From positions 16,120,823 through 16,184,822 of the forward strand of contig NC_088646.1 in NCBI RefSeq assembly GCF_964019385.1: a stretch of DNA of 64,000 bases. Reading direction: 5' to 3'. The notes below the pieces were generated by a model. That model had not been told where the DNA came from. It saw nothing but the letters and a program-made list of their open reading frames with translations, and searched no databases. This DNA is from Sycon ciliatum (Eukaryota; Porifera; Calcarea; Leucosolenida; Sycettidae). Both the position numbers and the translations under genes were made by a program. Positions 22,812 through 31,807 of this stretch are shown one piece after another (positions within the stretch are counted from its first letter, which is position 1; the number at the start of each line of letters is the position of its first letter).

Positions 22812-25800
22812 ACGCCACAGCAGTGGATGCCGAGTTTGACGGCATGGTAGCTCAGCTCTGTCAGATGGGATTTGAAGCATCACAGGTCAGTGAGAAGATT
22901 GTGTTCTGCGTCTGGTGTTCTTTTTGCAGCTGATTGCAACTTTGCCTTTCCTTTGTAGCAATGTTTTGCCTTTGCTTGTCCGATAAAAGGGGAAGTTAAG
23001 GCAAAAATTAAAATTTCACCAGTTGTAGTCTTCGGGGTGCTGAGTCGAATGGTCTTGGTCCGAGAAAGCTGAGACGCTCCCTTCCTACTTGAATCCCAAT
23101 CGAACTCGCGCACTTCCACCGAAACTGGGTGACTGGGCCCTACTAGATGGGGATTTGTATGCAAAATGTCACTAAAAGCGCCATTTCGTTCTTATAAAAG
23201 CACGGATGACCGCGATTGGCCCATATGTTGTAGTCTTTTGGACGCTGAGTCGACTGGTTTTGGTCCGAAAAGGCTGCGATGCAGCGTTCCTCCTTTATTC
23301 CCAATCGAACATGGTTGAAGAAACGGTCACGTGCTCCTGCGTACACCAGTCAGCTGGTCACCGTGCCTGCAGGGTACAACTTACTAGCCTGTTTGACCTT
23401 TTTTGGGTGCAGTCCTGTCACTCGAGTTGAACCCGAGTTGAACCTTGGTGTGAAAGTTGTCACCTGCTGGCGTGGTGACCAGGTGATTTGGGCACCCAGG
23501 ACCACGTGACCGCTTCTTCAACCATGTTCGATTGGGAATAAAGGAGGAACGCTGCATCGCAGCCTTTTCGGACCAAAACCAGTCGACTCAGCGTCCCAAA
23601 GACTACAACATATGGGCCAATCGCGGTCATCCGTGCTTTTATAAGAACGAAATGGCGCTTTTAGTGACATTTTGCATACAAATCCCCATCTAGTAGGGCG
23701 CAGTCACCCAGTTTCGGTGGAAGTGCGCGAGTTCGATTGGGATTCAAGTAGGAAGGGAGCGTCTCAGCTTCCTCGGACCACGACCATTCGACTCAGCACC
23801 CCGAAGACTACAACTGATGAAATTTTAATTTTTGCCTTAACTTCCCCTTTAATGGATTGGTCCAATTGCTCTTGCACTACATGTAGTGTACACCGCTAGG
23901 TGCTCATCACTGATCTACTCTATGTGATTTGCTTGTATCTCTCTTTGGGTTCTGTGTATTTTTTGTTCCCTTTCTGTCACTCTCGTGTTAGGTTCGTCTT
24001 GCTCTCCGTGCCAGCTTCAACAATCCAGATCGTGCTGTAGAGTACCTGATGACGGTATGTCAAGCTTTTCCTTTGCTGTGTTCTCTTTTGCTGACGAGCA
24101 CTGGTATTGTTCTCAATGCTTTGTACATGCAGTTCCATTGGAAAGATAGTTGTGGAGACACAATCTATTTTCTAATATGGCGAAACCTGTCCTTGCGGAC
24201 ACCTGTAAAGTGAAGACAGCTCGTCGCAGTCCCATTTATTCCCGTAGCTATGCAGAAGACGTTACTTCAGTAACGTCTGGCGCTAGCCAGGGTCCACACA
24301 GCTTTAATTTGGTGTTTGTTTGTTTGTTTGTTTGTGTCACGCCTGGCGCTATCCCGTATCTGTACCGTACTGTATCGTACCAGCAAAGACAGCTGGCTAC
24401 TATATGTTTGTTTGTTTGTGCCATCGACATGCCTGGCGCTATCCCCTACCTGTCCCGTACCATCAAGAGTACGGTACCATCAAGAGAATGAGTATATATG
24501 CGAAGTGTATCGGGGGAATGCATTCAGTGCAGTAACATTTTGTGTGGATTTGTGTGCGAGGCCGAGAACCCACTAGCAGGCTGGCTGGTCCGCCTGTCGA
24601 CCAGCCCGGGGATCGCATGTAGGCTGATAGCATAATAATTATAACGTATCAGATTGAGTAATTATAACGTATATACAGTCATGTAGATCTATAGCAGGGA
24701 GTCATATTATGTAAACGACTCCCAGCTGTATGGGGAGATTTTCTGAAAAAAATACGAAGTAGGGAGACGAGTGAATGCAATCAGAAAATCTCCCCATACA
24801 GCAGGGAGTCATATTATGTAAACGACTCCCTGCTGTATGGGGAGCTTTTCTGAAAAAAATACGAAGTAGGGAGACGAGTAAATGCAATAGGAATGGATGT
24901 TAGTTGCCGTCAGTATAATAATAAGAAGAAGAAGAACGCCCGTGATCGGCAGAGTCAGCGCCGGTCCCAAGAAACGTCAGGACAGACATCCCGTCGACTC
25001 CAGAACGCCCGTGATCGGCAGAGTCAGCGCCGGTCCCATAGCTATGCAGAAGGCGTTACTTGTACTTCAGTATATCATTGAAACGTTTTTGCAATACAAT
25101 GATGTAGCTAATCAAAGGAAAAAGCATTTCCATCAGATCTAACAACATGCACGATGAGCTAGGCAACAAAGCATAGCGCAGGGCCCTGAGCTTCCAAGCT
25201 CTCTCGTTTTGTGTACATTTTAGTTTGGGCTGGCACTTGAAAATTGTGGTCACCTGTGAAATACAAAATGCGGACACTATTGCGTCCCCGCGGTACTGTG
25301 CTGCACTGATCTGAGCCTGACAAAATCCAGACACACTGTACCGTGTGTACGGGATTGCTTGCGGTGACTTGCCAGCCCAGCTAGCCCGGTACATATTAGT
25401 ACACAATTTCACAATGGCGGGAAACTTTGTTTTGTCATAGCTCGAGAGTTTAACCCTTTGGCTCCCCACTATACAAATTTCGACGGTATTCCGTCGATGA
25501 CTTCAAACAGCCATAACTCATTCAAATATTGCACTATCGTGAAAATCGAAGTATGTAGGGTGTAGCTGAAGTCCTCAGCTTTCCGTTGGTGCAATCGTTT
25601 TCACGATAGCTCCAACGGTTGTTGAGATATCGCGCTCGAAAGTTGGAGGACGGCACTTTTCTCGTTCCGAGCACATTTTTGAGCATGAACCGGGGAATTC
25701 CCCTTGTTCTCAAGTACCTGTGATGAATTTTTTTGCGTAAATCATGGTGCAGGCTACCTGCTACGGCAGTACAAAAAAAATCAGAGCTGGGCGAGCAAGG

Positions 25801-28800
25801 AAATTGAAATGGCTGAAGAAGAAAGGGATTGAGGGCATTCCCAGCGATGTGGTACCTTCGCTGGGCTGTAGAGCTGGGCCTGCTACTCTGATTTCACTCG
25901 GTGATGGCGCATTGTGTTCGCGCTGAGAAGAGCTTTCCGGAGAGCCCAAGAATGTGGAAATCAGGCTACTAGAACGTAAGTTATGACCAAAAGTTGACAC
26001 AATTTGAGCGAAAATTATGGCTATTGCTAAATAGTGGAGTTATGGGGGAGCCAAAGGGTTAATGGCAATAGGGCCAATCATCAGACAACATAACGCCTCT
26101 CCAAGCTACTCGATCCTGGGCCATGGCGCTGAGTTCTGAAGTCCGTTCTTCTGCGCCCGACAGTACTGTGTCGATCCACTCGGCTCAGCCGTCAGAACGA
26201 TAACCATGATGATGACTTGCACTTGAAGGGGGAATAACATATTTGCGCGAACTGTTTTGTTGACAAATCAAACTGAGCTTTATCGTCATAATGATGAACA
26301 CTACTTGTTTAGATATCTACGTGTGAGCATCCATCTCTACAGTCATGTACAGTGCGTAGCGGTTATAGTGTGGTCGTGTAAAAGAAAATACTGCCTACAA
26401 GAATGAACTCTCATATGTTTTCTTTTTACGACCAAATTCTTACAACCAAAGTCGCATAGTAGAATATATCGGTCCTAAGAATGGACTTTGTGTAGCAAAA
26501 CATGCCAGATTAGTATCGCCTGTAGTAATACCATCTGTCCAATGCAGTTCTGATCCGACTCGCACTGCATTGTAGTGCTGCATGTTCAACTGTTGTTGTC
26601 ATGTAACTCATAACTTAGTGCATAGCCACATGGTGAGCTTATGGGACTATGAACACCCGCATGCACAGCAGCGATACTTTACATGTATGATGGCCCCCCT
26701 ACCTCTGCGCACATGCATCTTATAATTATGTCACACTTGATTTATCACGTGTAAGAAATATCGAAAATAAGAATAGAAAGTCCCTCCCCCTCCCTACCTC
26801 TGCGCACATGCGTATTATATGTCACCCTTGATTTATCCCGTGTAAGAAATATCGGAAATAAGAATAGAAAGTCGTTTTTCAAACACCCCCTCTATAACCG
26901 ATACCAAGAGTACATGAAAACCAGAGTGTGCAGCTCGGATGGGTGGCTGTCACGGCGGAATTCCGTGATTACATCATTTTAGTGATGTAGTGCGTACAAG
27001 CAGGATTCAAGCAGGTCTCTTTCTGCACAACTGCAGCTCAGTTGTACGCACTACGCCATTTCCCGCCTCAGATCTGGGCCAAATATGATGTAATCACGGA
27101 ATTTCGCCGTGACAGACACCCATAGCAGAAAAGGCCCCAAGCTGCACACTCTGGTTTTCATGTACTCTTGCCGATACCCACTGTACATGTACTTGGTTCA
27201 AGTGTGTCTTGTTATGTATGTGCTTATGCAGTTGGAACTCATATCGAGCACACATTGAAGACCCTGAAATGTAGTTTCATGACACTCGGGTTGCGTTTGG
27301 TTGGGCATTTTCAGAATGTATGACAGCCATTCTGGAATGGGAATCGGCAAGAATCACCTGACCAAACTAACGCGCCAGAATCAATTAGGAATCACTTGAT
27401 ATAACAATTCCATGATGTCGTTGTGGAACGGCGGCTGTCTTTTCATTTACCCGACTCAAGTTTCCTTGAGAGAGTCATGGTACTTCTGAGTGCATGATTT
27501 GAGGCACTTGAACCTGTTGCTACATTGTTTGGCTCGTGGCAGCCATTATCATTTTTGATTCCGGAATGAGAATGCTCATTCCAGCATGTGAGGTGGAATG
27601 ATCATTCTCCAAAAAGAATCGTTCTCAGCGATTCCCATTCTGGAATCATGTGGAATGTGACCAACCTAACGCACTTTTTTGACCAACCAAACGGGCGAGA
27701 ATGATTCCGAGTGATTCCAAGTGATTCCCATTTGGGAATGTGACGCTATTTGACATACGATCTTTGTCGTTCAATTTTGCTTTTAGGGTATTCCTGAGAG
27801 TGTCAAAACCGACTTAGGCCTAAACGCCCCAGCAGCTCCTGCAACTACAGCACCGCCATCCTCTGGCGGTGCACCAATGGATACATCTGCTGGTACATCT
27901 TCCTCATCAACATCTCAGCCGACACCAGCTTCAGGTGCAGGTCAGTTGAGCACTCTCGTTGATGTTGCGCTTCTGATAAATCAGATCGATTGTTGTGTAA
28001 AGCTGTCAATGTATACGGGAGCTTGTCAGTTTGTTGCTGGTGGTTGATCGCTTCAGAAGTAAAAAAAGTAGTGAAGCTCTTTGTTGATGAATATTAGAAG
28101 AGGGCACACTCCTCTTCCACAGGTGAACGAGTAGTTCAACTGTCTACCTAGAGCAGGGGTGCACACTGTATTCTGTATCGCCATGTCGGCTATTCCAAGG
28201 ATCATACTCGTAAAGATTGGGTCTTCGCATTTCACATGCTCTCGAGTAGAAATAGAGCATTGGTGTTTACCGTGCAGTGCATTTTGTTCTTGATGCTTGG
28301 TACACGACTGTTATTCCTTTGTCACATACCTTCCTGTGTTTCTGTGGACACGTTATGTGCACCTTTTTTCATGTGTTGCCGCTTTCATATGGTTGATGTG
28401 TAAACGTGTCCTCCTTGTTTCCAGGTAATGCACTGGCAGCACTACGCACAATGCCGCAATTTGATCAGGTTCGAAATGTTATTCGTCAGAACCCTCAAAT
28501 GCTTCCAGCTCTGCTGCAGCAGATCGGCTCTCAGAATCCAGGTCTCCTGGAGCTGATCAGCCACAATCAGCAAGATTTCATTGACATGATGAACGAGCCT
28601 GACCTCAACTTTCCCGCTGAGCAAGGTGGCACAGCAGGCCAGCCCGCTGGCGGTAGCGCTCCCACTATCGGTGGACAGCCCGTCATGCCGGGAGGCGAGG
28701 GTTCTAATGTCATGTATGTGACTGCTGAGGAGAAAGAAGCTATTGAACGGGTAAGAGAGTACCTCGCGTATCCTTAGCATGAAAGGTTAATGGATGTCCC

Positions 28801-29782
28801 ACAGGGCCTCCAGCCGTGCTAGCATGCTAAGAGGAAACCAAGAACATTTCTCAGACCTTCCAAAGTGACTACATGTACAATCATCATGTATGTAGCCTTT
28901 TTTTTGTTTCTACCGCACATACAGTCAACTTTGCGTATAACGACACTCAGTGGGGCATCAGAAAAGTGTCATTCTACCCGAAGTCTCATCATATGTATCA
29001 CAGTTAGATGGGACTTTGCTCTGGGCATGGAAATTCTGTCGTTATACGCGAATTGTCGTTATATCCGTAGTCGTTATTAGGCTGTCATCACACCATGGTA
29101 CAAAGCGCTGCGTCTACGTCCACGTAAGGGTTTTTTTGTCGGTTGTCATGATCCGTATACGGGTTGAAAACGGGAAACGTAGACCTGGTAGGGAGGGGGG
29201 GGGGGTATACGACTTTTTGGATGAACGTGCGTATCTCCCCCAGCCATTTTTCCGAGCGACCTTGTACTTCGATGTACTTTCGTTCATATTTCTCCAAAAC
29301 CGTGACTGTGGGTACGCGTCAAGAACTGTGCCTGTCTGATGACACGACTACATACCCGTTTTGGTTTTTTCACTGTAGACGTAAACAGGAGTCGGAGAAC
29401 GTAGTGTGATGACGGCCTTAGCGAAGTTGACTTTACACACTTACACACACACACACACACGTGTACGCGCACGCACCCCCCCCCCCCCCCCCATATGCAT
29501 GCATGCATGATATCTGTCCTTCCGTCTATGACTAACGTTATTGACACTACCGTGTGATGTATGTATGGTCGTGATGCTTTGCAAAAGCTAGGAGTATGTA
29601 CGTCGTTTCGGCACACTGTCACTAATGCAGCTGGTTATATCTACTTTTCTTTTCTTTTTTTTCTGTTCTAGCTGAAGGCTCTTGGATTTGCAGAATATAA
29701 AGTGGTTGAAGCATACTTTGCTTGTGACAAGAACGAGGATCTCGCAGCAAACTTCTTGCTTCAGCAAGCATATGATGATTGA
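11381..29782 (+). CDS. RAD23: UV excision repair / proteasome shuttle protein RAD23, 404 aa
   Basis: RAD23 binds ubiquitylated proteins, delivers them to the proteasome and stabilises XPC in nucleotide excision repair. Coding exons: 11381-11446, 11530-11608, 11699-11778, 15730-15825, 16217-16290, 17128-17228, 22821-22885, 23992-24054, 27787-27940, 28425-28750, 29672-29782; 1215 coding bases, all phases matching. The domains are the expected four: an N-terminal ubiquitin-like domain (residues 1-75, starting [13 protein letters not shown]), UBA1 about 168-208 ([13 protein letters not shown]), an STI1/XPC-binding domain about 261-318 ([19 protein letters not shown]) and UBA2 about 357-404 ([16 protein letters not shown]). 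The length matches RAD23B. Exon 5 must use the acceptor at 16216, because the closer AG at 16226 would break frame. An in-frame upstream ATG at 11089 could add 19 basic residues by splicing. Introns 3, 6 and 8 hold most of the transposons. Confidence 0.95.
12219..13390 (-). pseudogene. SWIM zinc-finger gene fragment with internal tandem duplication
   Basis: An open frame on the minus strand (13148-12219) encodes a SWIM finger, [19 protein letters not shown], followed by [16 protein letters not shown] and [12 protein letters not shown]. That order is typical of metazoan SWIM proteins that precede a YqaJ-type nuclease and are often repeat-associated. A second, frame-broken copy of the finger lies at about 13200-13130. 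The blocks 12545-12960 and 12985-13390 are about 95% alike, so a duplication of about 440 bp has created the long frame. The nuclease part is absent. It lies in RAD23 intron 3, opposite strand. Confidence 0.6.
13669..14255. mobile_element. Non-autonomous DNA transposon with about 63-bp inverted repeats
   Basis: The left arm begins cgtagttacttggccaagtg and the right arm ends cacttggccttgtaactacg. The match continues about 63 bases to cgtgtttcca/tggaaacacg. The interior contains a minus-strand open frame (14206-13817) of unknown character. It lies in RAD23 intron 3. Confidence 0.6.
14286..14716. repeat. TA-flanked MITE with 27-bp inverted ends
   Basis: The left end tacagtagacttgtacgccc mirrors the right end (gggcgtacgagtctactgta). 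The word aagaacg repeats at both ends. Pogo/Tigger-like ends. RAD23 intron 3. Confidence 0.65.
16542..16703. repeat. MITE family A, copy 2
   Basis: Same family as 1070-1245: it starts tacagtaatacctgtcaaag and ends ttcactgta, with the shared core aggaccaagggatgctactt. It lies in RAD23 intron 5. Confidence 0.6.
17350..17977 (+). pseudogene. Papain-like fold protein (NC-x2-FA type), frame broken at an A7 run
   Basis: Two overlapping plus-strand frames make one protein-like sequence. The first (to about 17670) includes [20 protein letters not shown], then FHAFVVFQT and WWWSAEKN. The second (to the TGA ending at 17977) includes [34 protein letters not shown] and a C-terminus HAIE. The switch falls at a run of seven A (about 17669-17676), a likely slip or indel. 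The order of a conserved His (FHAF) followed by a Cys in N-C-x2-FA resembles permuted papain-like folds (LRAT/NlpC/PPPDE), but that is inference. It may be a transposon passenger or a retrocopy. It lies in RAD23 intron 6 and converges on the small gene at 18038. Confidence 0.45.
18038..18325 (-). pseudogene. Small two-exon Cys/His protein, copy 1, lacking its start
   Basis: Exon 2 is 18197-18038 (160 bases) and ends ANAILTSL. It is preceded by an 83-base intron (18280-18198, gtaagt...gatgcag) and about 40 bases of exon 1, after which the sequence switches to the next cassette copy at about 18325. Cysteines at the junction (C-S-C) followed by KEH-x5-GH suggest a metal-binding U1/C2H2-like finger, which is unproven. 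Length and phase equal those of the copy at 19511-19851. Confidence 0.5.
18326..18478 (+). pseudogene. Duplicate of the C-terminal end of the papain-like gene
   Basis: Bases 18331-18448 repeat 17868-17977 with only a few changes and stay open to the same TGA. They encode [14 protein letters not shown] and the C-terminus HAIE. The segment before it is missing. It is the left part of the second copy of the cassette and continues, across a piggyBac MITE, into 19481. Confidence 0.6.
18479..19476. mobile_element. piggyBac-type MITE, 998 bp, TTAA duplication and preserved empty site
   Basis: The ends ccctttgtgtaccagc and gcctggtacacaaaggg are inverted and flanked by TTAA (18475-18478 and 19477-19480). 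TTAA plus CCCTTT termini are diagnostic of piggyBac. The paralogous cassette has the uninterrupted site at 18005-18008 (acaaacatttaacacagata). Interior short frames are not recognised. Confidence 0.85.
19511..19851 (-). CDS. Small two-exon Cys/His protein, copy 2, 85 aa, complete
   Basis: Exon 1 is 19851-19754 (starting [16 protein letters not shown]), the intron is 19753-19671 (83 bases, gtaagt to atacag), and exon 2 is 19670-19511, ending ANAELSSL. The joined frame gives 85 residues with C-x2-C near the N-terminus, C-S-C at the junction and KEH-x5-AH, then a conserved FY, KL and YGEL. A U1/C2H2-like zinc-binding fold is possible but no family is recognised. No signal peptide or membrane segment. 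It is convergent with the papain-like sequence in the ancestral cassette. Absence of indels and stops relative to copy 1, despite heavy substitution, argues that it is or recently was coding. Confidence 0.5.
19975..20225. repeat. Two diverged tandem copies of a roughly 125-bp unit
   Basis: The phrases gatgatcatgg, ggatgtgaagcgggtaaatt / ggatgtaaagtgggtaaatt and atctctttgaaacg occur in the same order twice. No coding potential was recognised. RAD23 intron 6. Confidence 0.5.
20405..20725. repeat. GGGTTA/GGGTTATC(A/G)TCATGGTGATA satellite, left part
   Basis: Irregular tandem units built from agggttat and catcatggtgata fill this stretch. The core TTAGGG matches the animal telomere repeat, but it is embedded in longer degenerate units, so this is interstitial satellite rather than a telomere. 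It resumes at 21833 after an inserted MITE. Confidence 0.7.
20728..21830. mobile_element. 1.1 kb TA-flanked DNA element splitting the satellite
   Basis: The left end gggacttcagacca is inverted at the right (tggtctgaagtccc), with TA at 20726-20727 and 21831-21832. Satellite sequence (gatag...) continues on both sides. The interior has overlapping open frames of about 85-115 codons, none recognised. Confidence 0.6.
21833..22020. repeat. GGGTTA-type satellite, right part
   Basis: Units such as attagggttaaatcgc and ttttagggttaaa continue the array interrupted at 20725. From 22058 to 22318 an inverted pair (agtccatttcaaaacta and tagttttgaaatggact) bounds another probable MITE. Confidence 0.6.
22723..22808. 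repeat. (GT)43 microsatellite next to the RAD23 exon 7 acceptor
   Basis: A pure GT tract of about 86 bases ends 12 bases before the acceptor AG at 22819-22820. It occupies the place of the polypyrimidine tract of RAD23 intron 6. Confidence 0.9.
22988..23848. mobile_element. Palindromic Kolobok MITE, copy 1 (861 bp)
   Basis: The element starts aggggaagttaaggcaaaaa and ends with its inverse. The arms stay nearly identical for more than 330 bases, so the element could fold as a long hairpin. The right flank is TTAA; the left is TAAA, one base changed. Termini of the form TTAAAGGGG match the Kolobok/T2 group. It is the same length as the copy at 36550. It lies in RAD23 intron 7. Confidence 0.75.
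24692..25045. repeat. Local tandem duplications with hairpin
   Basis: A unit of about 110 bases starting cagggagtcatattatgtaa occurs at 24692 and again at 24802; each contains an inverted gggagtc/gactccc pair. The segment agaacgcccgtgatcggcag also occurs twice, about 65 bases apart (24934 and 24999). RAD23 intron 8; no gene. Confidence 0.6.
25454..26058. mobile_element. piggyBac-type MITE, 605 bp, TTAA duplication
   Basis: The ends ccctttggctcccc and ggggagccaaaggg are perfect inverted repeats flanked by TTAA (25450-25453 and 26059-26062). The interior holds short unrecognised frames. RAD23 intron 8. Confidence 0.85.
26905..27170. repeat. Foldback MITE with long inverted arms
   Basis: caagagtacatgaaaaccag near 26905 is inverted at 27151-27170, and the arms continue through gagtgtgcagct and the gtgattacatca/tgatgtaatcac pair. 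No gene. RAD23 intron 8. Confidence 0.6.
28921..29432. repeat. MITE family C, copy 2, interrupted by a Harbinger-type MITE
   Basis: The left part (acagtcaactttgcgtataa onward) and the right end (gcgaagttgact) together equal the copy at 56711-56902. The interruption is 29080-29417. RAD23 intron 10. Confidence 0.7.
29080..29417. mobile_element. PIF/Harbinger-type MITE, 338 bp, TTA duplication
   Basis: The ends ggctgtcatcacacca and agtgtgatgacggcc are inverted and flanked by TTA (29077-29079 and 29418-29420). Removing it restores the family C sequence cgttatta|gcgaagttgact. A G run lies at about 29197-29206. Confidence 0.8.
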
Positions 29783-31807
29783 ATTAGCTGTCGCCGACCG
29801 TGCTCTTATGCCGCATCGTGCTGCACTGCTGTGCCTGCTGCTCAACCTGTTAACTGCACTGAACACAAGTTGCGTGCTGGTTGTGAGACATGTGCTCTTC
29901 TGTAGATATACGCTGTCTGTTGTGCCGATCTCTTTCCCTCTCTATTGCCCAACAGTATACACTTTCCTTGTCGAGCGTGTTGAGTTCCTGTGGAGTACGC
30001 CTGTACAGGTTGCATCTCTATATCCCACCAGCCGAATCGTCCATGTCCCCGCAGAGCCAGGCACGGCACTGTGTCTGTATGAGCGGGTTGCCACCTCGTG
30101 CAGATCATGTGGGTGTGCCAGTAATGGCAAATTGTCATTGTTTGCAGCTTACCATACAGAAGCACAATTCATATTTTTTTAAACAGCAAACTTCTGCCTC
30201 CCTTGCCCTCCAGGTGTGCTTATGTGTTTGTGTTTGTGTGTGTTTGTCCTCCTGTATGCTACCCTCTCCTCCTAGTGTTCTCGTGTTGTACGTGTTATGT
30301 TGCTATGAACATAGTTGTGTGGATCACACATGTGTGCTGCTTTTACGTGTGTTTTTTTTCTTTGCTTTCGTTACATGGGCAAAATTATGATTTTCTTTCT
30401 CTCGCAATGACGTTTTAAAATTAACACAAACACAGCGTATATTTGAGATGAGGCATACTGTGGCAGATGTTATGAGGAAATGGACTTAGCTAGCTGGAAG
30501 GTTTGTTGGTGCCTATCACTTTGAAAGCTGTGGAATCATCTGCTTGGTTGCCTTGTATGAAGACAACTCCTCGCCGGAACAAAGCTGAATGTCTAGATAG
30601 GGGGAGAGGGGATGCCCCTGCTCTCTTTCTTTCTAGGGCCGAAACGATTACCAGTATACCAATTACTCGCTATTCAATCGATATTTCCTGAACAATCAAC
30701 TAATCAGCTAATCGTTACGTTATAGATTACTCGTTAGGGATTTAGAGTCCAAAAAGACTGAAAATCCCCATATGGGCGAAGTTCGAATCAGTTTTCGCTG
30801 TGAGTATGCAGTTGCCAAGGGTATGGCTCATGTTCTGCGATTCAACTGACTTCTTCAAAACGACCGTGTTTCAGAGCTACCCTTTCACTAATGCAGATTT
30901 GTTGGTATTATGAAGACCAGGCTTGTGGAAACAGTAATTTTTGCACAAATTTCTGACACTATTTGCTACGATGGTTTCAGCCCTATTCGTTTCCTATGTG
31001 CTTTCACTGTTGCACCGTGTGCTTCAAGTCCAACTCTACTGTATAGAACACCGACTCGACTGTGCACGGCCTGTTCACTTGTTTCGGTACGATTAATAGC
31101 AGTTATACTAGGCGCAGCTAGAAATTCTCAAAACAGACGAAGAATTGTATCAAACAAGGAGTAGAAGTCCTGGTACATGTAGTCTGCCTACATTTCGGAC
31201 AGCAGCCAAATACAGCTAAGTATAAACGTAAGCTGTAAAAAATAAAAAACTTAAAGAGCAGCAAAAATGTATACAGCGCCTTGGAAATAGAAACAAATTG
31301 TTTCGCTCTGTGGACGAGACTGCTGGTAACATCTGAAATTGGAAAGTACGATATGTAGAAAACAATAGTTTACCTAGTGTTTTTACATCTTTGTCCCAAA
31401 AAAAGGAGCAACACAAGCCAGCAGTAAAAAAACAAGACCCTGGTAATACTGCCACCGCATTGGAACTGATGCTTGCGGAGCTGTAGAAGTTTTGGGCATG
31501 CATGTTACTCAATTTTCAAACAAGTCCACAAAGACATGCTTGATCTCAGTAAAGAATAAACAATGTACACTACACATAGACTATGTATTTTATACACAAA
31601 CACGCCTACGTAGTGTAGGTACTAGTACATGTATAGAGTTGCAGAGGAGCGGCTTCGGCGATAGAAGATTTTTCGGTATCAGCCGTGCATATAAACTGTA
31701 CAGCAAAACATTGTTTCGCCTAGATTCATGCATATTAATATTCTAAAGAAGGATCCTACTCTAATGGCATAAGTACAAAGGGGGGGGGGGGGGGGGGGAT
31801 TGGTGAA
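29783..31807. other. Intergenic region between the 3' ends of RAD23 and DPY30
   Basis: The genes converge here, so both 3' UTRs should lie in this 2 kb. Open frames near 29890-30390 are pyrimidine-rich and show no family. A 19-base G run lies at about 31780-31798 just past the DPY30 stop. No RNA gene was recognised. Confidence 0.5.
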
